Part shown: piece after piece, positions 44,472 to 53,320 of the stretch
Layout: each line of letters starts with the position of its first letter
Position numbering within the stretch: the stretch's first letter is position 1
Program-made: the position numbers and the translations under genes
Assembly: GCA_020853095.1 (NCBI GenBank)
Contig: JADYZN010000061.1
Span: forward strand, 1-64,000
From: Phycisphaerales bacterium
GTDB lineage: Bacteria; Planctomycetota; Phycisphaerae; Tepidisphaerales; Tepidisphaeraceae
Length of the DNA: 64,000 bases
Reading direction: 5' to 3'
Notes under the pieces: generated by a model
Told to the model about the DNA's origin: nothing
The model's input: only the letters and a program-made list of their open reading frames with translations
The model's database searches: none

Positions 44472-45848
44472 TTATTCTTGCGGCAGTTGATTGTCAGGAG
44501 GGGTTCCACCCACGAGCATAATGGAATTTTTGCCGGCTTGTTTGGCGCCGAACATCAGGGCTTTGTCGGCCGCGTTGATCAGGTCACACGGGTTGGAGGC
44601 ATCATAGGGGAACACCGCCAGGCCGGCGCTGATGGTGAGGGTTCCCTGTCCCGCAGGCCCAAGAAAGGTGAAATTCTGGCCGGCGATCAATTTCTGGAAT
44701 CGGTCAAATATCTGCAATGGGGTCTGCGGGGGGCGGCCCGGAGTGCCGGGATTGGGGCCTTGAGGCTGGCGGGGGCCATCTTTTTCCCAGAAGACAACCG
44801 CGAATTCATCCCCGGAAATGCGGGCCACCAGGTCGTGATCGCGCACGCATCGGCGCATTAGCGCGGCCGTCTGACGAAGGATTTCATCCCCGACGCCGTG
44901 GCCGTACTGGTCGTTGTATTGTTTGAAATTATCAATATCGAACAGCAGCAACGTGACTGGGAATCGCAAGACCTTCGCTTTTTCAAGGATTCGCGTCAGA
45001 AAATGCTTGAAATAACGGCCATTGTACAGGCCGGTCAGGTCGTCGGTGATCGCAAGTTTCTGTAAACGGCCATGACGTTCCTGAAGCGAAGCCGCCTTGC
45101 CCAGCAGATGGGCCAGTTGGCCCAGAAAATGTCGTGCGGTGGATTCATCCTCATCGCGAGGCATCAGGAAACGCAACGTGCCGGCCGGTTCATTGTTGGC
45201 GCGCACATCATGGGACAGGCTCACCATGCCTTCTTCGGGTTGGTCGGGGGGGGCGTGGCTTGGCAGCAGGCTCAGCCGCATGGGAGGGTTGATGAATGAA
45301 TTGATCTGCTGTACCGCCGTCGCCAAAGCGTCAGCGGGGTGATGCAGCAGTGCATCCAGAAGCGTTTCGGCCAGGGGGAGCGTGGCCAGCTTGGCCAGAC
45401 GGGCGGGGGGGGTGACGGGCAAGAGATCATCCGATGCGGCCCCGGCAGGCTCATCCGTGGTGGTGTCGTTCGCCAGCCGAAGGGGGGGCTGACCAAAAAT
45501 CTGCTGTAATTCGGCCGGGTTGATGGGAGTCAGCAGATAATCATCGCACCCGAACTGGAGCATTTTGCGCGACAAGGGTTCGAGGGTTGGATGGCCAAAC
45601 AGCAGCAACCGGCCTTCGCCGGCCATTTGACGCAGGGTTTTGATCGCCGCTTCAGGCCGGCGTTCGATGGGTTCGGCCGACGCCAGGACTGCGGAGTAGG
45701 AATGGGCCGCCAGTTCCGCGATGCCGTCGAAAACGGTGGCGACCTCGGTGATTCGCGCCTGGGGCATGGCCTGATTGAGCGCGGCGAGCAGCTCACGCTG
45801 GCCGTCGCCGATCAGGAGGATGTTTTCGCTGGCTCGAAGCATACCCAT
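44472..45848 (-). CDS. Receiver-like plus GGDEF diguanylate cyclase
   Basis: A 458-residue protein. Residues ~8-115 fold like a CheY receiver (NILLIGDGQ..., LLLFGHPTLEPLSR, FGCDDYLLTPINPAELQQI), but the phospho-accepting Asp is not evident. A ~140-residue GAF-like linker follows. The C-terminal GGDEF domain has ITDDLTGLYNGRYF, FDIDNFKQYNDQYGHGVGD and the active-site loop as SGDEF, a tolerated variant. RDHD five residues before it is an RxxD inhibitory site. It should make cyclic di-GMP. Its start overlaps the upstream gene's stop by one base. Confidence 0.88.
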   Translation of the reverse strand: MGMLRASENILLIGDGQRELLAALNQAMPQARITEVATVFDGIAELAAHSYSAVLASAEPIERRPEAAIKTLRQMAGEGRLLLFGHPTLEPLSRKMLQFGCDDYLLTPINPAELQQIFGQPPLRLANDTTTDEPAGAASDDLLPVTPPARLAKLATLPLAETLLDALLHHPADALATAVQQINSFINPPMRLSLLPSHAPPDQPEEGMVSLSHDVRANNEPAGTLRFLMPRDEDESTARHFLGQLAHLLGKAASLQERHGRLQKLAITDDLTGLYNGRYFKHFLTRILEKAKVLRFPVTLLLFDIDNFKQYNDQYGHGVGDEILRQTAALMRRCVRDHDLVARISGDEFAVVFWEKDGPRQPQGPNPGTPGRPPQTPLQIFDRFQKLIAGQNFTFLGPAGQGTLTISAGLAVFPYDASNPCDLINAADKALMFGAKQAGKNSIMLVGGTPPDNQLPQE

Positions 45849-46414
45849 CAGCTTTCATGGCTGCCGGTTGGGGGCAGGCTGGGTTGTTCCTGTAACAAGG
45901 CACGCAATTCTTCGGCACTTAAAATTGGCTCGCCCAGGGGCGGATCGTCGGTCAAATCAGGCGATTCGGCTTCCACGGCCGGGGTTGGGGTTGTTTCGGA
46001 TCGGTTTGGGGCGGCCGGTTCGGAATTCGGGGCGCCGGTGGCGGTGCGGTGCAATCCTTCCTCGTCGAGCAATCCATCGGCTCCCTGGCGCATCGCCTCG
46101 GCGAGGGCGGCTTGACGGCCATCGGTTTGCGTCAGCCAGATTTCCACGTACGGGAAACGGCGTTTGATGGCCGCCACCAGCGGCAATTCCTCGCGATAGA
46201 GACTTTGGAGGGACAAAATCAAGGCTCGATAAACCAGCGGGCGGCGACACAGCTCGGCCATGGCCGCATAGGGGTCATCCACCTGGGCGCAATGGTACCC
46301 GTGCCGCTGCAAGGTCAGCAGCGGTTGGGATCGGCACGATGGACTGCCCACGATCAAGGCGCGTCCGATCGGTCGTGAAACTGGCAAGCTCACCGGGGAC
46401 ATCCCACCTGCCAA
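45848..46414 (-). CDS. Receiver-like protein coupled to the GGDEF gene
   Basis: A 188-residue protein with a degenerate CheY-like domain (RALIVGSPSC..., HGYHCAQVDDPYAAMAEL, YRALILSLQSL, EIWLTQTDGRQAALAEAMRQGADGLL) and a C-terminal acidic, Pro/Thr-rich tail with EPILSAEELRALLQEQ. The conserved Asp at the end of beta-3 is replaced by Ser/Leu residues, so phosphorylation is unlikely. Its stop overlaps the diguanylate cyclase start by one base. It may serve as a partner or scaffold of that enzyme; function unknown. Confidence 0.65.
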   Translation of the reverse strand: MAGGMSPVSLPVSRPIGRALIVGSPSCRSQPLLTLQRHGYHCAQVDDPYAAMAELCRRPLVYRALILSLQSLYREELPLVAAIKRRFPYVEIWLTQTDGRQAALAEAMRQGADGLLDEEGLHRTATGAPNSEPAAPNRSETTPTPAVEAESPDLTDDPPLGEPILSAEELRALLQEQPSLPPTGSHES

Positions 46415-46535
46415 CTGCCAAAACCAGCCCCAGAAAATGGCGCATTTTCAATCGCCGCGAACTTCACGGCGGACGCCGCACTCTCCATTGACGATCATAC
46501 TCCATGCCCACGCTGTTGCAATTGAGCCTTCGTGA

Positions 46536-47684
<1,149 letters not shown>

Positions 47685-47709
47685 CGTCGGGCGATTTGTT
47701 GATCAAATA

Positions 47710-47745
47710 AAAGGCATCCGCCCAACCTGGCGGGTGCCTTTTTTC
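47710..47745 (+). terminator. Rho-independent terminator after gap
   Basis: AAAGGCATCCGCC pairs with GGCGGGTGCCTTT around CAACCT, with one T-G wobble, and is followed by a run of six T. It lies 26 bases after the gap stop codon. Confidence 0.9.
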
Positions 47746-47783
47746 ATGGGCCAGGCCGTTGTGAAAGTTGAATCGGAGAAAGC

Positions 47784-48992
47784 ATGTCCGTGACACTGGA
47801 GCAGATTCAGGCCGCGCGGGAGCGGATCTCGCCGGCGATTTATCACAGCCCCTGTCCGTATTCGCTGTCGCTCAGCCGGCTGTGCGGATGCGAGATTTAT
47901 TGCAAGCTGGATCATCTGCAAATGACCGGCAGCTTCAAGGAGCGCGGGGCGCGCAACAAATTGATGCTGCTGTCGGAATCGCAGCGCAAAGCCGGCGTGA
48001 TCGCGGCGTCGGCGGGCAATCACGCGCTGGGGTTGGCGTATCACGGGCAGGAGTTGGGGATTCCGGTCACGGTGGTCATGCCGCGCTGGGCGCCGTTGGT
48101 GAAGGTGCGCAACTGCCGGGAATTTGGCGCGACGGTGTTGCTGGATGCGGATAGCTTTGATCAGGCGCAAGCCATCGCCAGGCAAAAGGCGCAGGAGCGC
48201 GGGTTGTTGTTCGTGCCCGGGTTTGACGATGCGGACATCATCGCCGGACAGGGGACCTGCGGGTTGGAGATCATCGAGGATGTGCCGGATGTGGATGCGG
48301 TGATCGTGCCGGTGGGTGGCGGCGGGTTGCTGGCGGGGGTGGGGACGGCGATCAAGGCGCTTCGGCCGCGGGTGCGGGTGATCGGGGTGGAGGCCGAAAA
48401 CGCCCCCACGCTGGAGGTTTCTTTGCGCAAGGGTGAGGTGACCGGCATCGACGCCCGGCCGACGCTGGCGGATGGGTTGGCGGTGGCGCGGGTGGGGCGG
48501 CTGTGTTTTGATCTGATCCGCAAGGTCATGGATCAACTGGTGATGGTGGATGAGGCCGAAATCGCGCGGTCGGTGTTGCGGCTGCTGGAATTGGAAAAGA
48601 TGGCGGTGGAGGGGGCGGGCGCGGTGTCGCTGGCCGGGGCGATGCATCCGAGTTTGGATCTCAAGGGGAAAAAGGTCGTTCTGTTGCTGTCCGGCGGCAA
48701 CATCGACGTGACGATGATCGCCGGCGTGATTGAGCGCGGATTGGCCAAGGAAGGTCGCCTGTGCCGTGTCCACGCCCTGATCAAGGACCGTCCCGGCGGC
48801 CTGGCCGGGTTGTTGAACGTCATCGCCGCGACGGGGGCGAACATCAAGGAGGTCAGCCATGACCGCAATTTCGCCCCGCCGGATGTCGGTTTTGTCTCCG
48901 TGACCTGCATCATGCACACCCGCGATGCCCAGCATATCGCCCAGGTGCATCAGGCGTTGCGCGATGCGGGAGTTGAGATTCGCGAGCAATAG
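47784..48992 (+). CDS. ilvA: Threonine ammonia-lyase with C-terminal ACT domain
   Basis: A 402-residue PLP enzyme that deaminates L-threonine to 2-oxobutyrate, the entry to isoleucine synthesis. MTGSFKERGARNKL contains the Schiff-base Lys, AASAGNHALGLAYHG and VPVGGGGLLAGV are the PLP phosphate contacts, and LLLSGGNIDVTMI ends the catalytic domain. Residues ~325-400 form a single ACT domain (VHALIKDRPGGLAGLLNVIAATGANI), as in the short TdcB-like forms regulated by amino acids. Start at ATG 47784 with GAGAAAG upstream. Confidence 0.92.
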   Translation: MSVTLEQIQAARERISPAIYHSPCPYSLSLSRLCGCEIYCKLDHLQMTGSFKERGARNKLMLLSESQRKAGVIAASAGNHALGLAYHGQELGIPVTVVMPRWAPLVKVRNCREFGATVLLDADSFDQAQAIARQKAQERGLLFVPGFDDADIIAGQGTCGLEIIEDVPDVDAVIVPVGGGGLLAGVGTAIKALRPRVRVIGVEAENAPTLEVSLRKGEVTGIDARPTLADGLAVARVGRLCFDLIRKVMDQLVMVDEAEIARSVLRLLELEKMAVEGAGAVSLAGAMHPSLDLKGKKVVLLLSGGNIDVTMIAGVIERGLAKEGRLCRVHALIKDRPGGLAGLLNVIAATGANIKEVSHDRNFAPPDVGFVSVTCIMHTRDAQHIAQVHQALRDAGVEIREQ

Positions 48993-49034
48993 GCGTGTTG
49001 CCGGGGGAAATGGAGGGCGATACACTCGGATCGG

Positions 49035-50126
49035 ATGAAGCGGATCGGGATCATTTTGTGCGCTTTGTGGGCGGTTTGGCTGGCGGGGCCGCTGGGGGTG
49101 GCGCGGGGTGATTCGATCTTCACCGGAACACTGGAACGGCCCAACGTCACGGTGCGCGAGGTCAAAGGAGGGATGGTTTATTATGAAATCGGGGGGCGTT
49201 CGGGCGAACCGATCGCGGTTTCAAAAATATCGCGCATTCAGGCCAGGGATGAACCGGCGTTCAACGCGGCCGAAGTGGCGTTTGTCACGGGCGAATGGGA
49301 GACGGCCGCCGAAAATTATCAGAAAGCCATCGCGGATCGGCGGACCAATCTGTGGATCGTGGACTGGTCACTGCCCCGATTGGTCGATTCGGCCCGGCGT
49401 TGCGGGCGTTTTGACGCGGCCGTGGCCGGATACATCGAACTGGTCAAAAAAGACCCGCAATCGGCCGGGGCATACAAACCGGCCCTGCCGGATGCGAAAT
49501 CGGCTTATTTGTCGGTGGCGGTCGATCAACTGGAGGCCGCGCTGAAAGATCCTGCGATCAACGACGCCCGACGGCAGCCGTTGCTGCTGTTGTTGCTGGA
49601 AATTCAGCGGTTGCGCAAGGATGATGCGGCCATCACCGAGATCGTTCGGCGGCTGGGTGAGATCGAATCCGTGTCGGATGCGGGCCAGGCGGGTGATGCC
49701 GCCCAGACGGCGGCCGAATTGCGGCTTGGATTGGCGCACGTGGCGCTGGACCAGGGGGATTTTCAGAAGGCCATCGACCAGATTGAACCCAACCGTGGGT
49801 TGTTCACGCAGCCAAGGCAGCAGGCGGATGCCCTGCATTGTCTGGCCAGGGCCAGGTATGGATTGGCGGACAAGTCCAACGACCCGGCCGCACTGAAGGA
49901 GGCCGCGCTGGCGTACATGCGGGTGGTGGCGCATTTTAAGGAGCTGCCCGACCTGCCACAGGTGGCCGATTCGCTGTATATGACCGGGCTGATCCTGGAA
50001 CGGCTCAAGGAGCCGCAATCGGCGATGCGGATTTACCAGAACGTGATTGCACAGTACAACACCGATCCCGCCGCCGCCAAAGCCAGGGCGCGGCTGGAAC
50101 AATTGAAGGCGGCCGGCCCATCCTGA
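49035..50126 (+). CDS. Exported TPR-repeat protein
   Basis: A 363-residue protein with a signal peptide (cleavage near ARG-D, ~residue 24). A short SH3-like beta segment follows (GTLERPNVTVREVKGGMVYYEIGGR, quoted in part), then helical TPR-type repeats from ~75 to the end: AEVAFVTGEWETAAENYQKA, ALDQGDFQKAIDQIEPN and LKEPQSAMRIYQNVIAQYN. It is likely periplasmic and acts through protein contacts. It precedes the PpiD/SurA-like gene by 34 bases, and both may serve envelope protein assembly. Exact function unknown. Confidence 0.75.
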   Translation: MKRIGIILCALWAVWLAGPLGVARGDSIFTGTLERPNVTVREVKGGMVYYEIGGRSGEPIAVSKISRIQARDEPAFNAAEVAFVTGEWETAAENYQKAIADRRTNLWIVDWSLPRLVDSARRCGRFDAAVAGYIELVKKDPQSAGAYKPALPDAKSAYLSVAVDQLEAALKDPAINDARRQPLLLLLLEIQRLRKDDAAITEIVRRLGEIESVSDAGQAGDAAQTAAELRLGLAHVALDQGDFQKAIDQIEPNRGLFTQPRQQADALHCLARARYGLADKSNDPAALKEAALAYMRVVAHFKELPDLPQVADSLYMTGLILERLKEPQSAMRIYQNVIAQYNTDPAAAKARARLEQLKAAGPS

Positions 50127-50160
50127 GCCAGGGCCGTCAAAACGACTTGCAAGGAACGAC

Positions 50161-52101
50161 ATGTACAAGTTGATGCAGAAAAACCAGAAAAAGCTGATGG
50201 CCTTTCTGGGCGTGGGGTTGATGATCGTCTTTATTCTGCCCAGCACGTTTACCGGCGGCGGGCCGGGCGATCCGGTGGTGGGATACATCGGGGATGAACA
50301 AATCCGCGCCCGCGAATCGCAGGAAGCGCGGATGGAGCTGGACCTGCTTTCGCGCTGCTACACCTATCTGCGGCAGGATCAGCCGATCCCGCTGCTGGCG
50401 AGGCTGTCGCCGACGGCCCCGCAGCAACTGCGCGACCACCCGGAAATGTTTGTGCTGCTGCTGCGCGAGGCTCGGAAAATGGGCGTGCAGGTCAGCAAGG
50501 ACCAGTTGGGCAACACCATCCAGAACCAGGTGATTTCTCTGGACCGGCTGGACCCGAACGATCCGAGGCTGGTGCGGGCGGTGAATGATTTTCTCATGAT
50601 CGAGAACGCCTTTGAGCGAATCGCCGCGACGATCAAGATCAGCCAACCGCTGCAAAATTACACGCTGGCCGAACAATACCAGTCGATCAAGGTGGAGCTG
50701 GTGGAGTACGTGGCCGGAGAGTTCGCCGACAAGATCGCCGCGCCGACGACCCAGCAGGTGGATGAACAGTTCGCCAAATATGGGGACGTTCCGGCCGGCC
50801 GGGTGGATGCGCGGACGGACCCGTTTGGTTTTGGGTATCGATATCCCGATCGCGTGAAGCTGCAATATATCGCGGTGCCGGTCGCGGCGGTGCGTCAGGC
50901 GGTCGAGCAGTCGCACGATCAGTACACGTGGAAGAAGGATGCGTACAAGTATTACATGGAGCACGAGGGGGAGTTCGCCACGACCCAGCCGGCGACAAAG
51001 CCGACCACCGAGCCGTTGACGCTGGGGGCCGGCTCGGCTCCGATCGCCCCGACCACCGGCCCGACGACCCGGCCGTTTGACGAGGTGTTCGATGAAATCC
51101 GCCGGAAGATGGCGACCGAACAGACCGAAAAGCTGCAAAAACGCATCGTTGATCGGATCGCCGGCACGCTGGGTGCGGATTGGCTGAATTACAACAAGAG
51201 CCAGTCGGGCAAGGAGGCGGCCGAATCATCGGTGGGCGCGCCGTATCCGAGCTTTGAGTATTTGCAGCAACTGGCCGGGCAGATTCAAAAGGAATTCGGC
51301 GTGCTGCCGCAGATCACGCAGAAGTCGGATGATTATCTGGCCCAGACGGACCTGGCGGCGCTGCCGGGCATCGGCACGGCGTCCGATGGCAAGGCGAATT
51401 TTCTGACCTATGCCCTGCAGAAAGCGGCGGCGTTCGCGCCACAGGATCGACAAAAGTCTTCGGAGTTGCTGCAGCTTCTGGAGCCGTCACCGGTTTTGCA
51501 CGATCCATCGGGCGATGCGTACGTGTTTCGACTCACGGCCGCGCAGCCATCTCATCGGCCGGCCGACAAGAGCGAAGTCAGGGAAAAAATCGTCGCGGAC
51601 CTGCATCAGATGGAAGGATATCGACTGGCCAAACAGGCGGCCGAGCAACTGTTGCAGTCGGCCAACCAGGCCGGTGGTTTGCAAAGCGCCGCCACGGCCG
51701 CCGGCCGAAACGTGATCCAGACCGGCGAATTTCGCAATCGGGCGATGGATCCGATCGAAAATTATCCGATCAGCGGGCCGGTCAAGGCCGCGTTTCTGGA
51801 TGAGGTGTTCAAACTGCTGGTGGACGCCGCACGCGGGGTTGAACACCCCCGCAAACTGGTGGAACTGCCGCAGGCGGGCAAGGCGCTGGTGGTGCAGTTG
51901 GATTCGGTCAAAGCCGATTGGCCCGAACAGAGCAACTTTTTCGTGGAACTGTCGGTGGAAGGGCAGTTGCGAACGGAATTGCGGCAGAATCTGCAGGTGC
52001 AGTGGTTTGACTGGAATTCGGTGGTGTCGAGGTTGAATTACAAATCCGCCCAACCCGCGGAAGAACCAACGCCCCAACGGCCCGCGCAACCGCTGCTGTA
52101 A
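50161..52101 (+). CDS. Membrane-anchored PpiD/SurA-like chaperone
   Basis: A 646-residue protein with one N-terminal transmembrane helix (residues ~12-30) and a SurA-N-like helical region (DPVVGYIGDEQIRARESQEAR, quoted in part, then KMGVQVSKDQLGNTIQNQV). A T/P/Q-rich linker with ATTQPATKPTTEPLTLG lies near residue 280. The C-terminal third has PpiD-like helical segments, but no clear parvulin PPIase signature is visible. It is likely a periplasmic folding helper held in the inner membrane. It follows the TPR gene and is the last gene before the tRNA-Lys integration site. Confidence 0.65.
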   Translation: MYKLMQKNQKKLMAFLGVGLMIVFILPSTFTGGGPGDPVVGYIGDEQIRARESQEARMELDLLSRCYTYLRQDQPIPLLARLSPTAPQQLRDHPEMFVLLLREARKMGVQVSKDQLGNTIQNQVISLDRLDPNDPRLVRAVNDFLMIENAFERIAATIKISQPLQNYTLAEQYQSIKVELVEYVAGEFADKIAAPTTQQVDEQFAKYGDVPAGRVDARTDPFGFGYRYPDRVKLQYIAVPVAAVRQAVEQSHDQYTWKKDAYKYYMEHEGEFATTQPATKPTTEPLTLGAGSAPIAPTTGPTTRPFDEVFDEIRRKMATEQTEKLQKRIVDRIAGTLGADWLNYNKSQSGKEAAESSVGAPYPSFEYLQQLAGQIQKEFGVLPQITQKSDDYLAQTDLAALPGIGTASDGKANFLTYALQKAAAFAPQDRQKSSELLQLLEPSPVLHDPSGDAYVFRLTAAQPSHRPADKSEVREKIVADLHQMEGYRLAKQAAEQLLQSANQAGGLQSAATAAGRNVIQTGEFRNRAMDPIENYPISGPVKAAFLDEVFKLLVDAARGVEHPRKLVELPQAGKALVVQLDSVKADWPEQSNFFVELSVEGQLRTELRQNLQVQWFDWNSVVSRLNYKSAQPAEEPTPQRPAQPLL

Positions 52102-52159
52102 TCGGCCGGCCGTCGCTTGACATTGCATCGCTGAGGAATACGATTTTTCCGATCTTCCA

Positions 52160-52232
<73 letters not shown>

Positions 52233-52256
52233 ATACTTATGAACGACTGAATCGCT

Positions 52257-52278
52257 GGTGCTACCCCGGTGCTACCCC
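52257..52278 (+). repeat. Tandem putative integrase arm sites (left end)
   Basis: Two consecutive 11-bp copies of GGTGCTACCCC, directly repeated one helical turn apart, lie 25 bases inside attL. The same core GGTGCTACC recurs at the right end. Confidence 0.55.
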
Positions 52279-52286
52279 AAAAGAAA

Positions 52287-52307
52287 ACCGGCGGGGTTGC
52301 CGCCGGT
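52287..52307 (-). terminator. Terminator of the zinc-finger gene
   Basis: ACCGGCGG pairs with CCGCCGGT around a 5-base loop; on the minus strand it is followed by TTTTCTTTT. It lies 21 bases past the stop of the zinc-finger gene. Confidence 0.75.
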
Positions 52308-52327
52308 GAATCGAGTGGTCAAGCGAC

Positions 52328-52780
52328 CTATCGTTTATTCGGCCCTTGGTCTGCGGCCTCTGCCAGTTGCCTGAAGTCTTTGTCGGGGTGTGAATGCTTG
52401 ATGTGCTTCAGGAATGAACCATACAGTCGGTATTCCTTCCGGCACACCGGACAGATTCGCTTTTCCTTCCCGTGTTGCGGTTTCTCTGGCGGTATCGCCG
52501 GCGTAGATTCTTTCGCCGCCTCCATGTGTCCCTCGGCTTGCTCGGCCATGTGCAGCGCCTTAAACAGCCGCTCTTTCAGGTCTTTATTTTCGGCTTGTAG
52601 CTTTTCGATTTTTTTCAGTAATGTCTCCTCGCTCTCATTCCAATAATATGCAACCTCGTGTCCGTTGGGACAGTGGATCGTTTCGTCCTCCTTATTCCTT
52701 ATCCACCTTTTCGGCACGGCGAACCGAATACCGCAATCCCAACATTCAAGCTCCTCCATCACTACTGTTGACAAGGTCAT
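52328..52780 (-). CDS. Zinc-finger protein with coiled coil (satellite gene)
   Basis: A 150-residue protein. The N-terminal part has C-x2-C (ECWDCGIRF) and CPNGH, likely one zinc site. Residues ~55-90 are a coiled coil (ETLLKKIEKLQAENKDLKER). A C2H2-type finger follows: CPVCRKEYRLYGSFLKHIKHSH, given here as C-x2-C-x12-H-x4-H. The start at 52780 has GGGAG seven bases upstream. The gene is divergent from an RHH-type gene across a perfect palindrome. DNA binding is likely; it could be a regulator of the satellite. No homologue is recognised. Confidence 0.75.
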   Translation of the reverse strand: MTLSTVVMEELECWDCGIRFAVPKRWIRNKEDETIHCPNGHEVAYYWNESEETLLKKIEKLQAENKDLKERLFKALHMAEQAEGHMEAAKESTPAIPPEKPQHGKEKRICPVCRKEYRLYGSFLKHIKHSHPDKDFRQLAEAADQGPNKR

Positions 52781-52840
52781 AGCTATCTCCCTTTGCCACC
52801 CCACCAGCCAGCCAACACGGCCAGCGGCGGGATAGCGGAC

Positions 52841-52872
52841 ATGCCGGATAGTATACGGTTATTATCCGGCAT
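52841..52872. promoter_or_regulatory. Perfect palindromic operator between the RHH and zinc-finger genes
   Basis: ATGCCGGATA (52841-52850) and its exact complement TATCCGGCAT (52863-52872) flank 12 bases containing GTATAC. It lies centrally between two divergent start codons (52780 and 52921), where a repressor could control both. The RHH protein is the best candidate to bind it. Confidence 0.65.
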
Positions 52873-52920
52873 ATATCAAGATGGATTGCTATTATTTTTT
52901 ACGGGTACTATCCTGAAGAT

Positions 52921-53097
52921 ATGCCGCGTCCCAGGCTCAACCGTAAACGCCTTGAATCGACCCTTCCCGCTGAATTACTGGCAAGGCTCGACACCTTCGC
53001 CACACAAGCTGGGCGCACCCGTTCGGACATCATCGAAACAGCCTTGCGGGAATATTTCGATAAGCAATCCAAACCCCCAAAACAAGGTGACAAGTAG
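52921..53097 (+). CDS. Ribbon-helix-helix (CopG/Arc-type) protein
   Basis: A 58-residue protein: RPRLNRKRLESTLPAELLAR gives the beta-strand and first helix, and LDTFATQAGRTRSDIIETAL with REYFDK gives the second helix of an RHH fold. The proline-lysine-rich tail is QSKPPKQGDK. The ORF is short and only 58 codons, but the fold pattern is clear. It is the only plus-strand gene of the element and starts 48 bases after a perfect palindrome, as expected for an autoregulated repressor. No toxin gene is next to it, so a toxin-antitoxin role is less likely. Confidence 0.75.
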   Translation: MPRPRLNRKRLESTLPAELLARLDTFATQAGRTRSDIIETALREYFDKQSKPPKQGDK

Positions 53098-53229
53098 GTG
53101 ACAAGTCCAGGTGACAGCCATACCCCTACTTGTCCACTTGTCGCCTTCGGAAAAATCAGGGAAATTTGAATACTTTTGGAAGGCAAAACGCGAAGGGGAC
53201 AAGTTTATTTTAACTTGACGCCTTCGGAA
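53086..53229. repeat. Iteron-like cluster, candidate satellite replication origin
   Basis: GGTGACAAGT occurs at 53086 and 53097 and as GGTGACAG at 53110. Inverted forms are ACTTGTCC (53128) and ACTTGTCGCC (53136), then GGGGACAAGT at 53195 and ACTTGACGCC at 53213. The last three belong to a longer unit, ACTTGnCnCCTTCG, in both orientations. A/T-rich stretches lie between. Such repeat clusters mark replication origins of PICI-type satellites. The first copy overlaps the end of the RHH gene. Confidence 0.5.
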
Positions 53230-53236
53230 TAAAAAC

Positions 53237-53262
53237 ACCGCACCAGAGTTACCCGGTGCGGT
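53237..53262 (-). terminator. Terminator of the capsid operon
   Basis: ACCGCACC (53237-53244) pairs with GGTGCGGT (53255-53262); on the minus strand the hairpin is followed by GTTTTTATT. It lies 59 bases past the capsid gene stop. Confidence 0.85.
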
Positions 53263-53320
53263 ACCATGAAAACATCAAACTTCCGGTGGTTACGACGCCA
53301 CTCCCGGTAGGCGCTGCAGA

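Noticed and set aside
52921-53097. RHH gene as the antitoxin of a toxin-antitoxin pair
   Set aside because: The neighbouring genes are an iteron region and a divergent zinc-finger protein; no toxin-like ORF overlaps or follows it, so a repressor role fits better.
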